DNA of 64,000 nt from Bradyrhizobium diazoefficiens USDA 110 (lineage in GTDB: Bacteria > Pseudomonadota > Alphaproteobacteria > Rhizobiales > Xanthobacteraceae), in contig NC_004463.1 of assembly GCF_000011365.1 (NCBI RefSeq), forward strand, positions 186,001 to 250,000, read 5' to 3'. Below, piece by piece: positions 56,201 through 64,000 of the stretch (its first letter is position 1; the number at the start of each line of letters is the position of its first letter). The notes under the pieces were generated by a model, which was not told where the DNA came from, ran no database searches, and saw only the letters and a list, made by a program, of their open reading frames with translations. The position numbers and the translations under genes are program-made.

Positions 56201-56463
56201 CGTGCCACCTCCGCGTGGAGCGGGCCGCACTTATTGGCCTGTATGAGGCACGTGCGTTGTCCGCCGTCCTCGTGTTAGAGGCGGGTGGTAAAGCGAGCAA
56301 TAATTCGCCTAGAGATCGAGGAAGTAACCCTAACGGTTATTGGTGAATTGGCTAAAATTCGAATCAAATTGGATTAACGAATTCGTACGCCTAGGCGCGA
56401 CTCGCTTCCCATCGCGGATGCAAAGCATCGGCGTTCTCAAGGGACGGCGGCCGAAGGCCGCCA

Positions 56464-56498
56464 GTGCCACCCTCTCCCACAGGGAGCGAGGGCGGCAC
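56464..56498. repeat. Hairpin behind the H1-tailed amidase
   Basis: GTGCCACCCTCTCCCACAGG pairs imperfectly with GAGCGAGGGCGGCAC. It is related in composition to the family D repeat at 52.9 kb and probably ends the amidase transcript. Confidence 0.45.
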
Positions 56499-56526
56499 TG
56501 TCAACGCGGCGGCAACTCGCGAGCGC

Positions 56527-58101
56527 TCAGTCCATCGTCTCCCATAGGCGATGGGCGAGCACGCCGGCACGATTCTCGATCGCCGCCGCGGCATCGAGCG
56601 CGAGGTCCTCGCGGTAGCGGCCGGTGATGAGCTGCACGCCGATCGGCTTGCCCTCGTGCAAGGCCACCGGCACCACCGCGCCGGGCAGGCCCAGCACGTT
56701 GATCGCGGAGATGAAGCGTATCCCGCCCCAGAACACCTCCTGCACGCGCTCGGCGCTGATAGTGTCGTCGCGCGGGCCCGGCGTCGGACTGACCGTGGTC
56801 GGCGCCAGCACGACCGGGTAGTCCTCGAAGAACAGCTGCCAGGCGCGGATGTGGCCGTTGCGCGCGGCCGTCGCCTGCATCCAGGCCTTGAGATCGAGCA
56901 CATTGGCCTTGGCCTTCATGCCGTTCCACGCATTGTGGAAATCCTCGGACGTGACCTTCAGCATCGCGGCCTCCTGCATCACCATCGTCTCGTTGGTGAT
57001 GATGTCGCACCAGGTCTGCCAGACGCCGTTGATGTCGGGCACCTCGACCTCGCTGACGCGATAGCCGGAACGCTCGAGGTGATCGGCGGCCCGGCGCAGC
57101 GCCGCGGCGACCGCCGGATCGACGTCCATGTCGTCGGGGATCTTCGCCAGCGCGACCTTGATCGGTCCCTTCGGCTTCGGCCCCACAAGCGGCGCCGGCA
57201 CCCACCAGGGATCGCGCGGATCGCGCTGGCTCATCACCTCCAGCGCGAGGCGAACGTCGGCAACGTGGCGGGCGAGCGGCCCCTGCGCCGACATCAGATG
57301 CGCCAGCATCGGCCGCTCGGCCGTTGCGCTTCCGTTGAAGGCGGGGATGCGGCCCTGCGTCGGCTTGATGGTGGCAACGCCGTTGCAATGTGCCGGCCAG
57401 CGCAGCGAGCCGCCGATGTCGTTGCCATGGGCGATGGTGCCGATACCGGCGGCAACCGCCGACCCCGCGCCACCCGAGGAGCCGCCGCAGGTGATATCAG
57501 GGTCCCAGGGGTTCAGCGTCAGCCCATGCAGGGGATTGTCGGTGAAGCCGCGGAAGGAGAATTCCGGCGTGTTGGTGAGACCGATGACGATCGCGCCGGC
57601 CTTCTTCAGGTTACGGACAACAGGCGCATCCGACGGCGCGATGTAATCCTTGTTGGCGGGCACGCCGTTGAAGTTCGGCCGGCCTTCGTAATCGACGTTT
57701 TCCTTGATGGTGATGGGCACGCCGTGCAGGAGGCCGAGCTCGCCGCCTTTGGCGCGCTGCTTGTCGGCCGCATGCGCAGCCTTCAGCGCTTCCTTGCTGA
57801 GATCGACAACGACCGCATTCAGCCTGGGATTGACCGCGCGCATCCGATCCAGATGCGCCTCGACGGTCTCGACCGCGGAGATTGCGCCGCTGCGGATCGC
57901 GGCCGCGGTATCGACCGCAGACCATTGCCAGACCGGCCCCTTGGGACGGCGCGCCGTGGCCGATTTGCGCGGGGCGGCCTTCTTGACTGATTTCTTCGCA
58001 GCTTTCGCGACGGCACCCTTGCGGGCGGTGGCTTTCTTGCTCGAGGTCTTCGTTACTTTCCTTGAAACACTTTTCTTCTTGCTCGCCGTCTTCTTCGCCA
58101 C
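56527..58101 (-). CDS. Amidase with a lysine/alanine-rich histone-H1-like N-terminal tail
   Basis: 524 residues. The amidase triad is Lys133 in TIKENVDYEG, cis-Ser near 208 in ITCGGSSGGAGSAVAAG and nucleophile Ser232 in GNDIGGSLRWPAHCNGV. The first 54 residues hold 17 Lys and 5 Arg, no acidic residue, and repeats of the type KKSVKKAAPRKSATARR, like bacterial histone-H1/AlgP-type tails. The rest is a normal amidase. The tail may bind nucleic acid or polyphosphate, but no function is known. It is divergent from the glycosylase gene by about 250 bp. If the tail were artefactual, a later start would be needed, yet no nearby ATG precedes the conserved part. Confidence 0.88.
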   Translation of the reverse strand: MAKKTASKKKSVSRKVTKTSSKKATARKGAVAKAAKKSVKKAAPRKSATARRPKGPVWQWSAVDTAAAIRSGAISAVETVEAHLDRMRAVNPRLNAVVVDLSKEALKAAHAADKQRAKGGELGLLHGVPITIKENVDYEGRPNFNGVPANKDYIAPSDAPVVRNLKKAGAIVIGLTNTPEFSFRGFTDNPLHGLTLNPWDPDITCGGSSGGAGSAVAAGIGTIAHGNDIGGSLRWPAHCNGVATIKPTQGRIPAFNGSATAERPMLAHLMSAQGPLARHVADVRLALEVMSQRDPRDPWWVPAPLVGPKPKGPIKVALAKIPDDMDVDPAVAAALRRAADHLERSGYRVSEVEVPDINGVWQTWCDIITNETMVMQEAAMLKVTSEDFHNAWNGMKAKANVLDLKAWMQATAARNGHIRAWQLFFEDYPVVLAPTTVSPTPGPRDDTISAERVQEVFWGGIRFISAINVLGLPGAVVPVALHEGKPIGVQLITGRYREDLALDAAAAIENRAGVLAHRLWETMD

Positions 58102-58329
58102 GCCGCATCTCCTGAAATTGCGCCGCGGAGGTTATGGAGATCACGCGACCGTGTACAGGCGCGTTTCTGCATGGCGCGTTGTCGCGACGCTCTGTCACGG
58201 CCCCGGAGCCAGGGACGCCCGTGAACCTTTGCGCCCGCTGTCTTGACCCATATATTGGTTGAATTGTGCAACAGACTACCGCTGAGATTGCGGCATAACG
58301 ACCAGGTTTTTTGACGCAGCTATTTTTGA

Positions 58330-60779
<2,450 letters not shown>

Positions 60780-60786
60780 CTATCCG

Positions 60787-61821
60787 TCACACCAGCGGTG
60801 GATTGAGCCGCGCAAAACCCTCCTGGATGCGATAGGGGTAATAGGGATAGGGCGGCATCACGGCGCACGCCTCGTCGAGACGCTTGATCTGATCCGCGCC
60901 CAGCGACCAGCCGACCGCACCGAGATTGTCGCGCAGCTGCGCCTCGTCACGGGAGCCGATGATCACGGAAGAGACGGTGGGGCGCGACAGCAACCAGGCG
61001 ATCGCGACCTGCGGCACGGTGCGGCCGGTCTCGGCGGCAATCGCATCCAGCACGTCGACGATCGCGTAAAGCCGCTGCTCGTCCACGGGCGGACCGAATT
61101 GCGCGGTGGCGTGCAGGCGGCTCTGTTGCGGCAGCGGTTGGCCGCGCCGGATCTTTCCGGTCAGCCGCCCCCAACCGAGCGGGCTCCAGACCAGCGCGCC
61201 GACGCCCTGATCGCGCGCGAGCGGCATCAGCTCCCACTCATAGTCGCGGCCGAGCAGCGAGTAATAGACCTGGTGCGCGACATAGCGCGGCCAGCCGTGC
61301 CGGTCCGCGATGGCGAGCGACTTCATCAGCTGCCAGCCCGCGAAATTGGAAACGCCGACATAGCGCAGCTTGCCGGCACGCACGAGCGTATCGAGGGTGG
61401 ACAGCACCTCCTCGATCGGTGTGAACGCGTCGAACGCGTGAAGCTGAAGGAGGTCGATGGTGTCGGTGCCGAGCCGTTGCAGCGCTGCGTCGACCGCAGT
61501 CAGCAACCGCTGCCGCGATGAGCCGGCATCGAGCGGGCCATCGCCCATCGGCAGGCTCATCTTGGTCGAGATCAGCACCTTGTCGCGGCGGCCCTTGATC
61601 GCAGCGCCGAGAATCTCCTCGGAGGCACCGTTCGAATAGACGTCGGCACTGTCGAACAAATTGACGCCGGCATCGAGGCAGATGTCGACCAGCCTGCGCG
61701 CTTCCTCCGTGCCGCTGCGGCCCCAGGCGGAGAACAGCGGACCCTGGCCGCCGAACGTGCCGGTGCCGAAGCTGAGGACGGGGACCTTGAGCCCGGACGC
61801 ACCGAGACTACGATATTCCAT
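60787..61821 (-). CDS. Aldo/keto reductase
   Basis: 344 residues. Catalytic residues are in VNLFDSADVYSNGASEEILG (Asp and Tyr), KVLISTKMSLPM (Lys) and DLLQLHAFDAFTPIEEV (His). NADPH contact is likely through SSVIIGSRDEAQLRDNL. It reduces aldehydes or ketones of unknown nature. ATG 61821 gives MEYRSLGASGLKVPVLSFGT, the typical family start; the frame upstream overlaps the MFS gene and is rejected. The gene follows the MFS gene by 10 nt on the same strand. Confidence 0.93.
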   Translation of the reverse strand: MEYRSLGASGLKVPVLSFGTGTFGGQGPLFSAWGRSGTEEARRLVDICLDAGVNLFDSADVYSNGASEEILGAAIKGRRDKVLISTKMSLPMGDGPLDAGSSRQRLLTAVDAALQRLGTDTIDLLQLHAFDAFTPIEEVLSTLDTLVRAGKLRYVGVSNFAGWQLMKSLAIADRHGWPRYVAHQVYYSLLGRDYEWELMPLARDQGVGALVWSPLGWGRLTGKIRRGQPLPQQSRLHATAQFGPPVDEQRLYAIVDVLDAIAAETGRTVPQVAIAWLLSRPTVSSVIIGSRDEAQLRDNLGAVGWSLGADQIKRLDEACAVMPPYPYYPYRIQEGFARLNPPLV

Positions 61822-61831
61822 GATCGCTCTC

Positions 61832-63013
61832 CTATTCCGCCGGGCACGCCGCGACTGCGGTCGCCGTGCGATCGAGCTGGAGGCTCCACAGCGCCAGCAC
61901 GAGGCCGATCGCGGTGATTCCGGCCGCCACCAGCGGCAACGCGGAGAGGTCGAGCCCGCGATCGATGGTGACACCGCCGGCCCAGGCCCCCAGCGCGTTG
62001 CCGAGATTGAACGCGGCGATGTTGAGGCTCGAGGCCAGCGTGCGGCCGCTCGGGCCGGCGGCTTCCAGCACGCGCAGCTGGAGCGGCGCGACGGTTGCGA
62101 AGGCGGCGATGCCGAGCAGCAGGATCAGCACGATCGCGGGGATCTTGACCGACAGCACCGCGGCAAGGCCGAGCAGCACGATGGCGAGCGCGGCGAGAGT
62201 GCCGATCAGGGCCCGCGCCAGGCCGCGGTCGGCGAGCTTGCCGCCCGCGACGTTGCCGATCGCAAGACCCGCGCCGAACACCAGCAGGATCGGCGACACC
62301 GCTTCCTCCGAAAAACCGGTGAAGCGCGTCAGGATCGGCTGGATATAGGTGAAGACGACGAACAGGCCGGCAAAGCCGAACACGGTCATGGCGAGGCCGA
62401 GCAGCACCTGCGGACGGCCGAGCACCGCGAGCTCTTCAGCCAGCGAGATCGGCTTGTCGCCGTTACCGACATGGCCGGGCACGAACGCGGCGACCACGGC
62501 AAAGGCGATCACGCCGATGACCGTTACCGCCCAGAACGCCGCGCGCCAGCCGAGCATCAGGCCGAACCAGGCGCCGAAGGGCACGCCCAGCAGCGTTGCG
62601 ACCGTGAGGCCGATGAACATGGTCGCGATCGCCGAGGCGCGCTTGTCCTCGGCGACGAGGCCGGTGGCCACGACCGAGCCCACGCCGAAGAACGTGCCGT
62701 GGGCCAGCGAGGTCAGCACCCGCGCCGCCATCAGCAATTCGTAGTTCGGCGCCAGCGCGCAGGCGGCATTGCCGAGCGTGAAGATCGCCATCAGCGCCAG
62801 CAATACGGTTTTGCGCGGCATCCGCCGCGTCGCCAGCGTCAGAACCGGCGCGCCGACGAACACACCCAGCGCATAGCCGGAGATGAGGAGGCCCGCGATC
62901 GGCACGGAGACATGCATGTCGGCGGCGACCTGGAGCAGCAGGCCCATGATGATGAATTCGGTGGTGCCGATGCCGAAGGCACCGGCGGTGAGCGCAAGGA
63001 CGGCGGGAGGCAT
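61832..63013 (-). CDS. MFS transporter, AraJ/DHA1 type
   Basis: 393 residues with twelve hydrophobic segments. The N terminus AGAFGIGTTEFIIMGLLLQV is the AraJ/YdhP/NepI pattern, and LTSLAHGTFFGVGSVVATGL and SLNIAAFNLGNALGAWAGG are conserved in that group of exporters. Sugars, purine ribonucleosides or drugs are known substrates of relatives. ATG 63013 begins the first membrane segment. It forms a unit with the aldo/keto reductase and is divergent from a LysR gene, which is the likely regulator. Confidence 0.9.
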   Translation of the reverse strand: MPPAVLALTAGAFGIGTTEFIIMGLLLQVAADMHVSVPIAGLLISGYALGVFVGAPVLTLATRRMPRKTVLLALMAIFTLGNAACALAPNYELLMAARVLTSLAHGTFFGVGSVVATGLVAEDKRASAIATMFIGLTVATLLGVPFGAWFGLMLGWRAAFWAVTVIGVIAFAVVAAFVPGHVGNGDKPISLAEELAVLGRPQVLLGLAMTVFGFAGLFVVFTYIQPILTRFTGFSEEAVSPILLVFGAGLAIGNVAGGKLADRGLARALIGTLAALAIVLLGLAAVLSVKIPAIVLILLLGIAAFATVAPLQLRVLEAAGPSGRTLASSLNIAAFNLGNALGAWAGGVTIDRGLDLSALPLVAAGITAIGLVLALWSLQLDRTATAVAACPAE

Positions 63014-63111
63014 GCGGGACTCCAATGGATGGCACGAGCCACGCAGATAGCCGCGCTGCAGCAAAAGCATTAGGATGTCCGCAATCCAATCATTTGTGAC
63101 GTGAATTCAAC

Positions 63112-64000
63112 ATGGCCCGTTTCGACACCAACCGCTCCGCCGAGATGGAGGTTTTCGTCCGCGTCGTCGACCTGGGCGGGTTCACCCAGGCCGCGCGAAA
63201 ACTGCGCCTGACGCCGTCGGGCGTCAGCAAGCTGATCTCGCGGCTGGAGGTACGGCTCGGCTCGCGGCTGATCAACCGCACCACGCGCAAGCTCACGCTG
63301 ACGGAGGAAGGCCAGGCCTTCTACCAGCGCGCCGTGCGCATTCTCGCCGAGATGGAGGAGGCCGAGCGCGAGGCAGCTTCAGGCGCGGCACCGCGCGGCC
63401 GCCTCACCGTCAACAGCAACATCCCCTTCGGCATGCTGCATGTGATGCCGCTGATCCCGCGCTTCCTGGAACAGCATCCCGACGTCACGCTCGATCTGGT
63501 GCTGACCGACACACTGATCGACCTGATGCAGGAGCGCGCTGACGTCGCGATCCGCGTCGGACCGTTGCGGGCCTCACGCCTCGTCGCGCGAAAACTCGGC
63601 ACCAGCCGCATGGTTGTGGTCGGCGCGCCGAATTATCTCGCGCGCTTCGGTACGCCGAAGATTCCGGCGGATCTTGCCGATCACCGCGGCATCGGCTGGA
63701 CCTTTCCGCGCTCGATCCGCGGCTGGCCCTTCAAGCGCGGCGACCGCACCGAGGAAGCCGTCCCGCCGCCGGCCGCCCGCGCCAGCGACGGCGAAGCCGC
63801 CCGCCGCCTCGCGCTCGGCGGCGTGGGCCTCGCCCGCCTCGCCCTCTTCCACATCGGCCCCGACATCGAATCAGGCCGCCTCGTCCCGGTCTTGCAGAAC
63901 TACAATCCCGGCGACCGCGAAGACATCCACGCTGTCTATGTCGGCCACACCGCGCCGCTCCCGGCGCGCGTCCGCGCGTTCATCGATTTTCTGGCGGAGC
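63112..64000 (+). CDS. LysR family regulator, 3' end outside window
   Basis: At least 296 residues. The HTH is in DLGGFTQAARKLRLTPSGVS and KLISRLEVRLGSRLINRTTR, and the effector domain follows (RLTVNSNIPFGMLHVMPLIP, ERADVAIRVGPL). The frame is still open at the window edge, with only a few residues missing by family length. It is divergent from the MFS/aldo-keto reductase unit with 98 bp between starts, so it probably controls that unit. Confidence 0.93.
   Translation, partial: MARFDTNRSAEMEVFVRVVDLGGFTQAARKLRLTPSGVSKLISRLEVRLGSRLINRTTRKLTLTEEGQAFYQRAVRILAEMEEAEREAASGAAPRGRLTVNSNIPFGMLHVMPLIPRFLEQHPDVTLDLVLTDTLIDLMQERADVAIRVGPLRASRLVARKLGTSRMVVVGAPNYLARFGTPKIPADLADHRGIGWTFPRSIRGWPFKRGDRTEEAVPPPAARASDGEAARRLALGGVGLARLALFHIGPDIESGRLVPVLQNYNPGDREDIHAVYVGHTAPLPARVRAFIDFLAE

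Noticed and set aside
54635..56278. 547-codon plus-strand open frame opposite metA/metY
   Set aside because: Shadow of two recognised methionine genes.
56201..56345. SAM-II-type riboswitch in the metY leader
   Set aside because: Looked for because such riboswitches precede methionine genes in alphaproteobacteria; the expected conserved loop sequences and pseudoknot pairing were not seen.
61661..63073. 470-codon plus-strand frame opposite the MFS and aldo/keto reductase genes
   Set aside because: Composition rich in Arg, Asp, Gln and His, with no motif; the minus-strand genes are clear.

Overview
The window looks like chromosomal DNA of an alphaproteobacterium, most likely Bradyrhizobium or a close relative in the Nitrobacteraceae. 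The grounds are high GC with GC-rich third codon positions, many GTG/TTG starts, the phbA/phbB/phaR polyhydroxybutyrate block, an ACC deaminase with a divergent Lrp-type regulator, amide-uptake genes, and several families of palindromic intergenic repeats that I associate with Bradyrhizobium. No rRNA, tRNA, CRISPR array, prophage or intact insertion sequence was recognised.

Layout. 1-2.2 kb: the 3' end of accA and a YafK-type L,D-transpeptidase lipoprotein. 2.4-10.5 kb: an amide-utilisation block with a GTG-started amidase, a five-gene branched-chain/urea-type ABC importer (permease, Tat-exported binding protein, permease, two ATPases), a second AmiC-like binding protein with no evident signal peptide, and a divergent MarR regulator. 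10.6-12.9 kb: an island visibly richer in A+T, carrying a reverse transcriptase of the defence-associated type whose reading frame is broken by one apparent extra base. 12.9-31 kb: housekeeping genes (secA, ppiC, argJ, a Nudix gene, a comF/grxC/nit/DUF1178 run, ubiG, lysC, ptsP, prfA-prmC). 31-41.5 kb: a DUF4167 protein, gloB, a cupin, an exporter, phbB, phbA, divergent phaR, a branched-chain aminotransferase and an alpha/beta hydrolase.

42.3-50.7 kb: an accessory metabolic region. On the minus strand a Cds1-like PLP enzyme is translationally coupled to two carboxymuconolactone-decarboxylase/AhpD-type proteins, and a third CMD protein lies downstream. Facing away are a LysR regulator, an overlapping flavin monooxygenase and an MHS-type transporter. 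AcdR (Lrp) and AcdS (ACC deaminase) follow. 50.9-58.1 kb: a minus-strand run containing recQ, a polysaccharide deacetylase, metA, metY and an amidase with an unusual lysine-rich histone-H1-like tail. 58.3-60.8 kb: a uracil-DNA-glycosylase-superfamily protein whose stop overlaps the start of a large amidohydrolase. 60.8-64 kb: an aldo/keto reductase, an MFS exporter and a divergent LysR gene cut by the window end.

The strongest leads for something undescribed are the frameshifted reverse transcriptase island (about 10.6-12.7 kb) and the glycosylase-amidohydrolase pair (58.35-60.78 kb). The amide-sensing/regulation arrangement (8.6-10.5 kb) and the H1-tailed amidase are next. All functional statements rest on motifs and family recognition by eye; no database search was run.
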